Shown piece by piece: positions 1 to 9,748 of a DNA stretch of 40,454 nt. This DNA is from an uncultured Woeseiaceae bacterium (GTDB lineage Bacteria; Pseudomonadota; Gammaproteobacteria; Steroidobacterales; Woeseiaceae), in the NCBI GenBank assembly GCA_937944275.1, contig CALDZH010000122.1:1-40454 (forward strand). The letters are read 5' to 3'. The translations under genes were made by a program, and so were the position numbers. The stretch's first letter is position 1; the number at the start of each line of letters is the position of its first letter. The notes beneath the pieces are model-generated. The model saw only the letters and a list, made by a program, of their open reading frames with translations. It searched no databases and had not been told where the DNA came from.

Positions 1-1
1 T

Positions 2-700
2 CAGTCCGGATCCGAAGCCTATGCACCGATCGCGCACCCGCGCCGCGTAGGCGGGCGAGCAGGGAACCTGTCGGCTGAAAAACTGGAAGAATTGCTGGAA
101 ACAGGCGAAATTCTCTCGGAAACCGAAGACAAGGAGACGGACCGCACGCTGATAAGTGTTTCCGACGGCACGCACACGGTCTCGGCGATATTCAGCGAGC
201 GCCGCGGTCGCGGGTTCTACCCGGATGTTGCCGCCTATCGGCTTGACCGGCTGTTGAACCTGGACATGGTGCCGGTCACGGTGATCCGCAAGGTGGGGAG
301 GAACGAAGGATCTCTGCAATTCCTGCCCCAGCGAGTCAGCAATGAAGGGCAGCGCTCCGCGTCGGGTGAGGGCAGTGGTGCTACGTGCGCTTTGCCGCTC
401 CAGTGGCAAGCCATGTACGTCTTCGATATCCTGATTTACAACGAAGGCCGCACCCTCCAGCGAATGCTCTACGATCCGTCCGCCTGGAAGCTCATCCTTG
501 TCGAACACGAGCGCGCCTTCAAGAGCGCGAAGGGCCGCCCACCGCACCTGGTGTCGGCATCGATAGAGGTGAGCCCAGGATGGCGTGAGACGCTAAAGGC
601 GTTGGACGACGCGGTGCTCGCAGAAAACTTTGCGGACGTTCTCGACAGCAAACGCCTCAGGTCACTGGGTGTTCGGCGCGACCAACTGATCGCCGAGTAA
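2..700 (+). CDS. Partial CDS (5' end outside window): possible atypical kinase-fold protein (PI3/4K/HipA/CotH-like), function unknown
   Basis: Frame +2 is open from base 2 to the TAA at 698-700. Segments 'AAYRLDRLLNLDMVPVTVIRKVG..GSLQ' and 'VFDILIYNEGRTLQRMLYDPSAWKLILVEHERAF' resemble atypical kinase-like proteins. Confidence 0.5.
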   Translation, partial: QSGSEAYAPIAHPRRVGGRAGNLSAEKLEELLETGEILSETEDKETDRTLISVSDGTHTVSAIFSERRGRGFYPDVAAYRLDRLLNLDMVPVTVIRKVGRNEGSLQFLPQRVSNEGQRSASGEGSGATCALPLQWQAMYVFDILIYNEGRTLQRMLYDPSAWKLILVEHERAFKSAKGRPPHLVSASIEVSPGWRETLKALDDAVLAENFADVLDSKRLRSLGVRRDQLIAE

Positions 701-952
701 CGTTACCACTGGACGACGGCAATACACTCGATTTCGACTCGAGCGTCGAGTGCAAGCCCGCTGGCGCCCAGTGCGCTGCGCGCGTGCGGATTCGGGAAGT
801 AGGTCTTGTAGACATCGTTCATCGCGCCCCACTTCGACATAACGGCCAGGAATACCGTGCATTAGCAGGTATTCAATATCGGGATCACGATCGATCTTCA
901 CTTCGCAGCCGAGCAGAACAAGCAGTGGGAGTAACAGGGCAATACGTTTCAT
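662..952 (-). pseudogene. Lipoprotein-like 5' fragment (MKRIALLLPLLVLLGCEVKIDRDPDIEYLL...) running out of frame through the RidA remnant
   Basis: Signal peptide plus lipobox-like LLGC. Downstream residues are an off-frame reading of the RidA-like sequence. Confidence 0.4.
703..861 (-). pseudogene. C-terminal remnant of a RidA/YjgF/YER057c/UK114-family protein
   Basis: Minus strand from 861 reads CTVFLAVMSKWGAMNDVYKTYFPNPHARSALGASGLALDARVEIECIAVVQW*, the C-terminal half of RidA-like proteins. An in-frame TAA lies immediately upstream (codon starting at 864) and no N-terminal half was seen. Confidence 0.7.
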
Positions 953-1082
953 CGCGGAGTCGCCAGTCTGGATTTCGTTGGTTCTGGCTGCGGCAGCTAT
1001 AGGTTCAGCTGCGCAGAAAGTGAGCGCAGTCGCGCCCACGGCGTATAATCGAAGGCTGGGAATCTGCATGCAAGGGGTAAGG

Positions 1083-1430
1083 ATGGGACGACTCACAACT
1101 CATATTCTTGATACGTCACATGGCGGGCCGGCGTCGAACGTAGGTGTTCGACTGTTCTCATTGGGTGAATCGCGTGAACAGATTGCGCATGCCACGACCA
1201 ACGAGGACGGGCGCACGGCAAGTCCCTTGCTCGATGGCGGTCTGATGGTGTCAGGCACGTATGAGCTGGAGTTTGATATCGGTGATTATTTCAGGGCGCG
1301 AGGTGTTGAACTGGCGGATCCGGCGTTCCTCGACACGGTTGTCATTCGCTTCTCTGTGAATGGTGACGAGAACTATCACGTACCGCTTCTCGCATCACCG
1401 TGGTCCTATTCGACCTACCGCGGTAGCTAA
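1083..1430 (+). CDS. uraH: 5-hydroxyisourate hydrolase (transthyretin-like)
   Basis: Protein MGRLTTHILDTSHGGPASNVGVRLFSL...SPWSYSTYRGS: N-terminal THILD and C-terminal 'YHVPLLASPWSYSTYRGS' signatures of HIU hydrolase. Confidence 0.93.
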   Translation: MGRLTTHILDTSHGGPASNVGVRLFSLGESREQIAHATTNEDGRTASPLLDGGLMVSGTYELEFDIGDYFRARGVELADPAFLDTVVIRFSVNGDENYHVPLLASPWSYSTYRGS

Positions 1431-1435
1431 TCCGA

Positions 1436-2884
1436 ATGTCTGCCGCGACTGTTCGTTTCATTCTCAACGGCGAGGTCGTAGAGGCCGAGGTTGTCGACCC
1501 GACACGCACGGTGCTGCAATTCTTGCGTGAAGACATGCGCATGACCGGTACGAAAGAGGGTTGCGCCGAAGGTGATTGCGGTGCGTGTACCGTTGTCGTT
1601 ATCGAGATCGATCGCAGTGGCGACGGATTAGAACTCAAGACAGTCAATTCCTGCATACAGTTTCTGCCAACCATTGACGGGAAAGAGCTGATTACCGTTG
1701 AAGGGCTACGCGGAAGTGAAGGTGAGCTGCATCCCGTGCAACAGGCACTGGTTGAGCATCATGCTTCGCAATGCGGTTTTTGTACGCCCGGTTTCGTGAT
1801 GTCACTTTATGCGCTGTACCGTACAAACGATGACCCGTCGCGGCAGGAGATCGATGATGCGCTGGCAGGTAATCTATGCCGCTGTACCGGTTACCGGCCG
1901 ATTATTGCTGCCGCACAGTCAATGTATGAGCAGAGCGACGACTGGGATGCGAAGGATCATGAAGTACAGTTGCGTGCGATCGGACGTGACGATTCACTGG
2001 AGATCAACCACGACGGCCGTCGTTTCTTCGCGCCGCGTGACATTTCGATGCTGGCGGAACTTTACGAGTGTCGTCCACATGCCACGATGCTCGCCGGCGG
2101 CACCGACGTCGGCTTGTGGGTCACGAAACAGCATCGTGAGCTGAATACGATCATCTACACGGGCCGTGTGCGCGAACTGCTTGAGCAGCGTGTCTCCGGG
2201 ACACACCTGGAAATAGGCGGTGCGGTGAGCCTCGCGGACGCCATTCCTCTCATTATCGAACACTATCCCGGCTTGACGGAGATGTTTCGCCGATTCGCAT
2301 CGCCACCTATTCGGAACGCCGGTACACTCGGTGGAAATATCGCAAACGGTTCGCCCATCGGCGACTCGATGCCTGCATTGATGGTGCTGGGTGCCTCGCT
2401 CGTTCTGCGCAAAGGCGTTGATCAGCGCGAACTGGCTCTTGATGAATTCTATCGTTCTTACCAGGTTAACGAACTTCAACCTGGTGAGTTTGTTGCGGCT
2501 ATTCGGATCCCTTTGCCGGACGATGGCGTGATTGCCAGCAGCCAGAAATGGTCGAAGCGATTCGACCAGGATATCTCGGCCGTATGTACTGCCTACCGGC
2601 TGCAGCTCGATGGCGACACGGTAACTGACTTCCGCATGGCCTGCGGTGGTCTCGCCGAAATAGTCAAACGCGCACCTGCCTGCGAGGCGGCGGTAAATGG
2701 TGCGGCCTGGAATGCCGACACGATCGATAGCGCCTGCGACGCGCTGGCCAGCGACTTCAGCCCGATCACGGACATGCGCGCGTCGGCGGACATGCGTCTT
2801 GTGGCGGTTCAAAATCTGCTGCGCCGCTTTTGGCTGGAAACAAGCGGCGAGGCACCGCAAACGGTGTACACATATGGGCGCTAA
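1436..2884 (+). CDS. xdhA: Xanthine dehydrogenase small subunit ([2Fe-2S] ferredoxin domains plus FAD-binding domain)
   Basis: GCAEGDCGACTVVV, CGFCTPGFVMSLYAL, GNLCRCTGYRPI and FAD-domain LAGGTDVGLWVT motifs. Confidence 0.95.
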   Translation: MSAATVRFILNGEVVEAEVVDPTRTVLQFLREDMRMTGTKEGCAEGDCGACTVVVIEIDRSGDGLELKTVNSCIQFLPTIDGKELITVEGLRGSEGELHPVQQALVEHHASQCGFCTPGFVMSLYALYRTNDDPSRQEIDDALAGNLCRCTGYRPIIAAAQSMYEQSDDWDAKDHEVQLRAIGRDDSLEINHDGRRFFAPRDISMLAELYECRPHATMLAGGTDVGLWVTKQHRELNTIIYTGRVRELLEQRVSGTHLEIGGAVSLADAIPLIIEHYPGLTEMFRRFASPPIRNAGTLGGNIANGSPIGDSMPALMVLGASLVLRKGVDQRELALDEFYRSYQVNELQPGEFVAAIRIPLPDDGVIASSQKWSKRFDQDISAVCTAYRLQLDGDTVTDFRMACGGLAEIVKRAPACEAAVNGAAWNADTIDSACDALASDFSPITDMRASADMRLVAVQNLLRRFWLETSGEAPQTVYTYGR

Positions 2885-5162
2885 GACGGTCGGCAAAGCG
2901 CTGCCGCATGACAGCGCGCACCTGCATGTTGCGGGCACGGCGGGCTACACTGATGATCTGCCCGAACCTCGCGACCTCTTGCACCTTGCTGTCGGCATGA
3001 GCGAGAAACCCCATGCGCGCGTCCGCGACATCGACCTTGCCGCCGTCCGTGCAGCACCCGGCGTCGTCAATACGATGGTGGCAAGTGATATCCCGGGCGA
3101 GAACAACTACGGTTCCATCGTCAAGGACGATCCGTTGCTGGCGGACGGGCTCGTCCAGTATGTCGGGCAGCCGGTCTTTGTTGTTGCAGCGACGACCGTT
3201 GATGCCGCTCGCAAAGCGGCGCGTAAGGCGAACATCGACTATGACGAGCTGGAAGCGATTCTTGACCCGTCGACCGCTGTTGAAAAAGAGTCTTTCGTCC
3301 TGCCAAGCGAAACGCTGGTTCGGGGCGAACCTGAGGCCGCACTGAGCAAGGCGCCACATCGAATGCAGCGGCGCGTATCGCTTGGCGGACAGGACCAGTT
3401 CTACCTGGAAAGTCACATCGCAATGGCCCTGCCACAGGAAGATGGTGGGATGCTCGTCTACAGCTCGACCCAGCATCCTGACGAGGTGCAACGCATCATT
3501 GCGCATGCGACGCGAAGAGACTCAAAGGATATCACCGTGATTTGTCGGCGGATGGGCGGCGCATTTGGCGGCAAGGAGAGCCAGGCTGCGTTGATCGGTT
3601 GCATTGCGGCACTCGCTACCGACAAAACCGGCCGGCCGTGCAAACTGCGTCTCGATCGTGACGATGACATGATCATGACCGGTAAGCGGCATGATTTCGT
3701 CATCGACTACGATGTCGGCTTCGACGATGCGGGAAGGATTCTCGGCATTGACTTTGAGTTTGCATCACGCTGCGGAATGTCGGCCGATCTCTCCGGTCCG
3801 GTGAACGATCGTGCGATGTTCCACTGCGACAATGCATACTTTCTCGAGAACGTGCGCGTCGTATCGCACCGCTGCAAAACCAATACCGTATCGAGTACGG
3901 CGTTTCGTGGTTTTGGCGGCCCGCAGGGCATGTTTGCGATCGAGTACGTCATCGACGATATTGCGCGCACGCTGGGGAAAGATCCTCTCGACGTCCGGCG
4001 CATCAACTTCTATGGCAAGGAAGACCGCAACGTCACGCATTACCAGCAAGTCGTCGAGGACAACATCATCGACGACCTGTTTGATCAGCTCCTGGCAAGC
4101 AGTGAGTACGAGAATCGTCGCGAGGATATTCGTCGATACAACGAGGCCAGCCGGATTCTGCGGCGAGGCATCGCAATCACGCCGGTGAAATTCGGGATCT
4201 CGTTTACGTCGACGTTGCTAAACCAGGCTGGGGCGCTCGTGCACATATACCGTGACGGCACGGTGCAACTTAACCATGGCGGCACTGAAATGGGCCAGGG
4301 CCTCTACATCAAGGTTGCGCAGGTTGTTGCCGATGAGCTGGGTATCGGCGTTGATCAGATCCGTATAACGCCAGCGGATACGAGCAAGGTGCCGAACGCC
4401 AGTGCGACAGCCGCATCCAGCGGCGCGGACATGAACGGCAAAGCCGCGCAGAAAGCAGCCGCGAAGATTCTCAAGCGCCTGATCGTATTTGGGGCAGGGC
4501 ATTTCGGCGTGTCAGAGGCACAGATCGAATTTCGCGATAACCGGGTCTGTGTCGGCGACCGCGACTTCGGTTTTGCGGAGTTCGTGCAGCTTGCCTGGGC
4601 GAATCGCATATCCCTGTCGGCAACCGGTTATTACCGAACACCGAAGATCAATTATGACCGCGCCTCATTCAGTGGCAGACCGTTCTACTACTACGCCTAC
4701 GGTGCGGCGGTTACCGAGGTGGTCGTCGACACGCTCACCGGCGAGAACAGGGTCCTGCGTACCGATATCCTGCACGACTGTGGGGATTCGCTGAACCCTG
4801 CAATCGATCTCGGCCAGGTTGAAGGTGGTTACGTGCAGGGTGCCGGCTGGCTGACGACCGAAGAGCTGTCCTGGAACGAAAAAGGGGAACTTCAGACGCA
4901 CGCCCCGTCGACCTACAAGATCCCGACCTGCTCGGATCTCGCGCCGGACTTCAGGGTCGAACTCGTGCAGAACCTGGCCAATCGCGAGAAGACAATTTAC
5001 CGCTCGAAAGCTGTTGGCGAGCCTCCGCTAATGCTGGGCATTTCGGTGTTCCATGCGATTCGTGACGCGCTCGCGGACGGCGATATGCCGATGCCGGATT
5101 TGCGGGCACCGGCAACGCCTGAGGCGATTCTGTCGGCGCTGCGAGGTGCCGAGGGTGAATGA
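2874..5162 (+). CDS. xdhB: Xanthine dehydrogenase molybdopterin-binding large subunit
   Basis: ATG at 2874 overlaps the xdhA stop. MoCo subunit motifs GGAFGGKE, TAFRGFGGPQG and GTEMGQGLYIKVAQ. The track start at 2697 is an upstream extension over xdhA. Confidence 0.95.
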   Translation: MGAKTVGKALPHDSAHLHVAGTAGYTDDLPEPRDLLHLAVGMSEKPHARVRDIDLAAVRAAPGVVNTMVASDIPGENNYGSIVKDDPLLADGLVQYVGQPVFVVAATTVDAARKAARKANIDYDELEAILDPSTAVEKESFVLPSETLVRGEPEAALSKAPHRMQRRVSLGGQDQFYLESHIAMALPQEDGGMLVYSSTQHPDEVQRIIAHATRRDSKDITVICRRMGGAFGGKESQAALIGCIAALATDKTGRPCKLRLDRDDDMIMTGKRHDFVIDYDVGFDDAGRILGIDFEFASRCGMSADLSGPVNDRAMFHCDNAYFLENVRVVSHRCKTNTVSSTAFRGFGGPQGMFAIEYVIDDIARTLGKDPLDVRRINFYGKEDRNVTHYQQVVEDNIIDDLFDQLLASSEYENRREDIRRYNEASRILRRGIAITPVKFGISFTSTLLNQAGALVHIYRDGTVQLNHGGTEMGQGLYIKVAQVVADELGIGVDQIRITPADTSKVPNASATAASSGADMNGKAAQKAAAKILKRLIVFGAGHFGVSEAQIEFRDNRVCVGDRDFGFAEFVQLAWANRISLSATGYYRTPKINYDRASFSGRPFYYYAYGAAVTEVVVDTLTGENRVLRTDILHDCGDSLNPAIDLGQVEGGYVQGAGWLTTEELSWNEKGELQTHAPSTYKIPTCSDLAPDFRVELVQNLANREKTIYRSKAVGEPPLMLGISVFHAIRDALADGDMPMPDLRAPATPEAILSALRGAEGE

Positions 5163-6201
5163 GTGGATCGACGAACTGAATGACCTGATGGCGGCGGGTG
5201 AGCCAGCCGTTCTTGTTACGGTGGCGGGCATTCGCGGTTCGGCGCCGCGCGAGATCGGAGCCAAGATGATCGTCACGGCGACGGAGACGATCGGCACGAT
5301 CGGTGGCGGGCAGCTCGAGTACCAGAGTACGCGCGTAGCTGTGGGCATGCTTGAAGACGAACAACTGGCGTTGCGCAGTTTCCCGCTCGGTGCATCCATG
5401 GGGCAGTGTTGCGGCGGTGTTGTCGAGATACTGTTTGAGCCGTTCGCAGGTGGGATACCCGCCTGGCTCAGAGATCTTCGAGCGCTGCACGGGCAGAGAG
5501 AACCGGCTGTCGTCGTGACGCGCATATCGCGCTCGGCGCCGAGCAAGTTCGTAGCGACGGCGGACCAGGTGTTCGGTATCGAAGAACAGGATGCGGACTC
5601 CACCATGGTTGCCTCAGCTCGTTCAATTCTCGCTGGCAGGCCGGAGGCTCAGCGCAAGGTACAGGAGTTTTACGAGCCCGTGGTGGTTCCGGACCTGAAT
5701 ATAGCCGTGTTTGGCGCCGGGCACGTTGGCTCGTCCGTGGTGGCCGCATTGTCGGGACTGGACTGCAATATCCGCTGGATCGACAACCGCCGTAATTTTT
5801 TTCGCAACGTGCCAGGCAACGTGCGAGCGATCGAGGCGGACGAGCCGGCTCTTGAAGTTGCTGCGATGCCGCCCGACAGTTACTACCTGGTCATGACCCA
5901 CAGCCATGCGCTCGATTTCGAAATTTGCGATCGAATACTGCGGCGCGGGGATGCGAAATACTGCGGCCTGATCGGCTCACTGCCCAAGCGTCGCCGGTTT
6001 GAGAAACGCTACCGTCAGCAAGGCATGCCACAAGCGACTATCGATTCGCTTGTGTGTCCTATCGGTGTCGATGGCATCAGCGGCAAAAAGCCGGCCGAGA
6101 TTGCGGTTGCGGCTGCCGCCGAGATACTGAAGACAAGGGAGCGCGCGGCAGATTCGGCCGCTGCAGAGTATCCTGACAACGTTCATCCCATAGGCCGCTA
6201 G
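5155..6201 (+). CDS. xdhC: Xanthine dehydrogenase accessory protein XdhC
   Basis: Likely GTG start at 5155 overlapping the xdhB stop. TVAGIRGSAPREIGAKMIVT, GTIGGGQLEYQ, FGAGHVGSSVV and YCGLIGSLPKRRRF motifs. Confidence 0.92.
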   Translation: MNEWIDELNDLMAAGEPAVLVTVAGIRGSAPREIGAKMIVTATETIGTIGGGQLEYQSTRVAVGMLEDEQLALRSFPLGASMGQCCGGVVEILFEPFAGGIPAWLRDLRALHGQREPAVVVTRISRSAPSKFVATADQVFGIEEQDADSTMVASARSILAGRPEAQRKVQEFYEPVVVPDLNIAVFGAGHVGSSVVAALSGLDCNIRWIDNRRNFFRNVPGNVRAIEADEPALEVAAMPPDSYYLVMTHSHALDFEICDRILRRGDAKYCGLIGSLPKRRRFEKRYRQQGMPQATIDSLVCPIGVDGISGKKPAEIAVAAAAEILKTRERAADSAAAEYPDNVHPIGR

Positions 6202-6202
6202 C

Positions 6203-7393
6203 ATGGAAGCCTACATTATCGACTGGCTTAATCTTCTTGTGCGATGGTTGCATGTCATCGCCGGTGTCGCATGGATTGGCGCGTCATTCTATTTCGTCTG
6301 GCTGGATAATCATCTCGTAGCGCCAAAGGACCCGGCGGACGATGACAAAGGCGTGGGCGGCGAGGTCTGGTCCGTGCACGGTGGCGGTTTTTACCATGCG
6401 CAGAAGTACAAGGTTGCGCCACAACAGCTGCCCGATCACCTGCATTGGTTCAAATGGGAGGCGTATACGACCTGGCTGTCCGGAATTTTCCTGACAGCCC
6501 TGGTGTACTGGTATGGCGCCGAGGTCTACCTGATCGACCGGTCGGTTGCAGAGCTGTCTGTCCCGGCGGCTGTTGGCATTGCGGTTTTGTTCATTGTCGG
6601 TGGTTGGCTCGTCTATGACCTGTTATGCAAGTCACCGCTGGCGCGGGACGAACGTGCATTCGCGGCGGTCCTGCTACTCCTGAGCAGCGCGCTCGCCTGG
6701 GGGCTTTGCGAGTTGTTCAGTGGCCGGGGCGCGTACATTCATTTTGGCGCCGTGCTCGGCACCATCATGGTAGCCAACGTTTTCTTCGTGATCATCCCGG
6801 GGCAGAAAAAAATGGTCGCTGCAGCGGAACGGGGCGACGTGCCCGATCCCGCTCCGGGTATCCAGGCCAAGCAGCGCAGCGTGCATAACACGTATTTTAC
6901 GCTGCCGGTGCTGTTTGTCATGACCAGCAACCACTTCGCGATGGCTTATGGTCATGCTTACAACTGGCTTATCCTGATCGGCGTTTCGCTGGCGGGCGCG
7001 TTGATTCGTGTTTACTTCGTAAATCTGCACAAAGGCAGCGCATCGGCGTGGCCAATCGGGGTGGCGGCCTTCATTCTTTCTGCAATTGCATTTGCCATTG
7101 CGCCACAGCCGAAGGAACCCAGCGATACTGGCGCGTCGTTCGACCAGGTACGCAACATCATCGACGCACGCTGTACGAGCTGTCATTCGTCTACGCCGAC
7201 TCATCCCGCGTTCCCGGTGGCGCCGCTCGGCATCATGTTCGACAATGACACGCAGATCGTTACTGATGCGGATCGAATCTACCAGCAGACGGTCGCGACG
7301 CGAGTCATGCCTATCGGCAATCTCACGGCTATGACTGACGAGGAGCGGCAGGTTATCGACGCGTGGTACCAGGGGTTGAAAAAAACGAGATGA
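6203..7393 (+). CDS. puuD: Membrane-bound urate oxidase with C-terminal cytochrome c domain
   Basis: Polytopic N-terminal region (RWLHVIAGVAWIGASFYFVWLDN...) typical of the urate oxidase N domain, plus C-terminal heme motif CTSCH. Confidence 0.92.
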   Translation: MEAYIIDWLNLLVRWLHVIAGVAWIGASFYFVWLDNHLVAPKDPADDDKGVGGEVWSVHGGGFYHAQKYKVAPQQLPDHLHWFKWEAYTTWLSGIFLTALVYWYGAEVYLIDRSVAELSVPAAVGIAVLFIVGGWLVYDLLCKSPLARDERAFAAVLLLLSSALAWGLCELFSGRGAYIHFGAVLGTIMVANVFFVIIPGQKKMVAAAERGDVPDPAPGIQAKQRSVHNTYFTLPVLFVMTSNHFAMAYGHAYNWLILIGVSLAGALIRVYFVNLHKGSASAWPIGVAAFILSAIAFAIAPQPKEPSDTGASFDQVRNIIDARCTSCHSSTPTHPAFPVAPLGIMFDNDTQIVTDADRIYQQTVATRVMPIGNLTAMTDEERQVIDAWYQGLKKTR

Positions 7394-8295
7394 CAGACTA
7401 TCCCAGGAATATGCGTGGCTACGGACCGAGCGTACCTGCGGCGAACTGGCCTGACGGGGCGCGCACGGCCGTGCAGTTTGTCATCAACTTCGAGGAAGGC
7501 GGGGAGAATTGCGTGTTGCACGGCGACACCGCCTCCGAGTCTTTCCTGTCCGAAATTGTCGGCGCGCAGCCGATCGAAGGCCAGCGCCACATGAACATGG
7601 AGTCGATTTACGAATACGGCTCGCGTGCCGGTTTCTGGCGATTACATCGCATGTTCACGGAACGCGACATTCCGGTCACGGTATTTGCCGTGGGAATGGC
7701 GCTCGAGCGCAACCCACAAGCGGTTGTCGCTATGCAGAATTCAGGCTGGGAGATAGCGAGCCACGGTTATCGTTGGATTGACTTCCAGGACGTAGACGAA
7801 GCCACTGAACGCGCTCACCTGAAGAAGGCGATAGAGGTTCACGAACGCGTAACCGGGGAGCGCCCGGCGGGCTGGTACCTGGGCCGTTGCAGCCCAAACA
7901 CCCACAGACTGGCGGCCGAGGAGGGCGGCTTCGTATATAACGCCGACACATACGCGGACGACTTGCCATACTGGGACTATTCGTATGGCGAGCCCCAACT
8001 CATGGTGCCGTACACATTGGATGCCAACGACATGCGTTTCGCGACCGCCCAGGGGTTCAATTCGGGCAAGCAGTTCTACAACTACCTCAAAGATTCGTTC
8101 AAGGTGTTGCATGCAGAGGGTGGGCGCATGATGTCGATCGGCCTGCACTGCCGCCTGGCCGGACGTCCTGGCCGCGCCGCAGCCGTTGCGAAGTTTCTCG
8201 ACTATGTTGCGAAACACGATGACGCCTGGGTGGCAACGCGCCTCGATATCGCAACGCATTGGCGGGAACATCATCCGGCCGAAGGAAACGACTAG
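7390..8295 (+). CDS. puuE: Allantoinase PuuE (polysaccharide deacetylase superfamily)
   Basis: MTDYPRNMRGYGPSVPAANWPDGARTAVQFVINFEEGGENCVLHGD...; ATGA overlap with the puuD stop. Confidence 0.93.
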   Translation: MTDYPRNMRGYGPSVPAANWPDGARTAVQFVINFEEGGENCVLHGDTASESFLSEIVGAQPIEGQRHMNMESIYEYGSRAGFWRLHRMFTERDIPVTVFAVGMALERNPQAVVAMQNSGWEIASHGYRWIDFQDVDEATERAHLKKAIEVHERVTGERPAGWYLGRCSPNTHRLAAEEGGFVYNADTYADDLPYWDYSYGEPQLMVPYTLDANDMRFATAQGFNSGKQFYNYLKDSFKVLHAEGGRMMSIGLHCRLAGRPGRAAAVAKFLDYVAKHDDAWVATRLDIATHWREHHPAEGND

Positions 8296-8783
8296 TGGAT
8301 ACACACGACTTCATTGCGCGGTTTGCCGGGATTTACGAGCACTCACCCTGGGTTGCCGAACGTGTGGCGCCGATCGCCGAGCAACTCGATGATACTGCGC
8401 AGCTGGCGGCACTGATGGTGGATTGCGTCGATAATGCTGATACCGAAAAACAGCTCGCGCTGATTCGGGCACACCCGGACCTGGCTGGCAAAGCGCAGTT
8501 GGCTGGCGAACTGACCGCGGACTCCACGGCAGAACAGTCGAGCGCTGGCCTCGATCAGTGTTCCAAGGTCGAGTATGAACGCTTCCAGGCGCTCAATGAG
8601 GCCTACAAGGAAAAATTCGGTTTCCCGTTTGTTATGGCAGTGCGGGGCAGCAGCAGGGCCGAAATCCTCGATGCGTTCAGCGCCCGCCTGCAAAACGACT
8701 ACGACCTCGAGTTTGAAACGGCACTCGCTGAGATACACCAGATTGCGCGGTTGCGTCTTGCTGCGATGGAGAGCGACGAATGA
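8295..8783 (+). CDS. uraD: 2-oxo-4-hydroxy-4-carboxy-5-ureidoimidazoline (OHCU) decarboxylase
   Basis: GTG start overlapping the puuE TAG. 'AHPDLAGKAQLAGELTADSTAEQSSAGLDQC' and 'KFGFPFVMAVRG' signatures. Confidence 0.93.
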   Translation: MDTHDFIARFAGIYEHSPWVAERVAPIAEQLDDTAQLAALMVDCVDNADTEKQLALIRAHPDLAGKAQLAGELTADSTAEQSSAGLDQCSKVEYERFQALNEAYKEKFGFPFVMAVRGSSRAEILDAFSARLQNDYDLEFETALAEIHQIARLRLAAMESDE

Positions 8784-9748
8784 CAAACAAGGTGCACAAA
8801 TGGGTGCAGCTCGAACGGCCGCGTCTCGGTACACGCGTTACATATGCCACGGATGAGTTCTTCGGTGCGAAAGAGCGCCTGATCGATCCGGCTGACCCGG
8901 TATTCATTGACGACAAGTATGACGATCACGGCAAATGGATGGATGGCTGGGAAAGCAGGCGCAAACGTGAGCCCGGCCATGACTATTGCGTGATTCGCCT
9001 GGGCGTGCCTGGGGTCATTCACGGGTTCGACGTCGATACCAGTTACTTCACCGGCAATTATCCGCCGCAGGCCTCGATCGAGGCCTGCGTCAGCAAGGAG
9101 GACGCGCCGGAGGACGGGTGGGTCGAGTTGATTCCCAAAACCGACCTCGCCGGCGATTCGCATCACTTTCTCGATGCCCGCAACGATACGATTTTCACGC
9201 ACGTTCGCCTGCACATCTATCCGGATGGAGGCGTGGCTCGGTTGCGTGTATTTGGCGAAGTCAAAGCCGATTTCACCGGCGTCGACGGTTACGTGGACCT
9301 GGCCGCAGTCGAGCATGGCGGTCGGCCAATCGCTTGCAGCGATGAGCACTACGGCAGCGTGCACAACCTGACGGCGCCCGGACGGGGCGTCAACATGGGC
9401 GACGGTTGGGAAACCGCTAGGCGGAGGGGTCCCGGCAACGACTGGGTCATCATTGCGCTTGGCGAGGCCGGGGTGATCGAGCGCGCCGAAATCGATACGG
9501 CGCATTTCAAAGGTAACTATCCGGATCGGGTATCGCTTGAAGCTGCGATGTTTGACAGTGACGACGACGCCGGCATCGACTCGCCGAAGTGGCAGACCTT
9601 GTTACCCGTTGCGAAGCTCAAGATGGATCAGCAGCATTATTTCGATGACTCGCTCGAGGAAATCGGCCCCGTCAGTCATGTCCGTATGTCGATCTATCCT
9701 GATGGTGGTGTGAGCCGCATTCGTCTGTTTGGTCGAGTTCATGGCTGA
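8780..9748 (+). CDS. alc: Allantoicase
   Basis: ATGA overlap. Two internal allantoicase repeats: 'MDGWESRRKREPGHDYCVIRLG' and 'GDGWETARRRGPGNDWVIIALG', plus repeated 'IYPDGGVAR/SRIRLFG'. Confidence 0.94.
   Translation: MTNKVHKWVQLERPRLGTRVTYATDEFFGAKERLIDPADPVFIDDKYDDHGKWMDGWESRRKREPGHDYCVIRLGVPGVIHGFDVDTSYFTGNYPPQASIEACVSKEDAPEDGWVELIPKTDLAGDSHHFLDARNDTIFTHVRLHIYPDGGVARLRVFGEVKADFTGVDGYVDLAAVEHGGRPIACSDEHYGSVHNLTAPGRGVNMGDGWETARRRGPGNDWVIIALGEAGVIERAEIDTAHFKGNYPDRVSLEAAMFDSDDDAGIDSPKWQTLLPVAKLKMDQQHYFDDSLEEIGPVSHVRMSIYPDGGVSRIRLFGRVHG

Noticed and set aside
950-1082. Possible purine riboswitch upstream of uraH
   Set aside because: No recognisable purine-aptamer core could be seen in this leader.
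2697-2873. Upstream N-terminal extension of xdhB in the ORF track
   Set aside because: Overlaps xdhA coding sequence; homology-like sequence starts at MGAKTVGKALPHDSAHLHVAGTAGYTDD (2874).
1994-2938. 314-aa minus-strand ORF opposite xdhA
   Set aside because: Fully antisense to a strongly supported xanthine dehydrogenase subunit; the translation shows no family motifs.
2766-3506. 246-aa minus-strand ORF opposite xdhB
   Set aside because: Antisense shadow ORF in GC-rich coding DNA, no domain signal.
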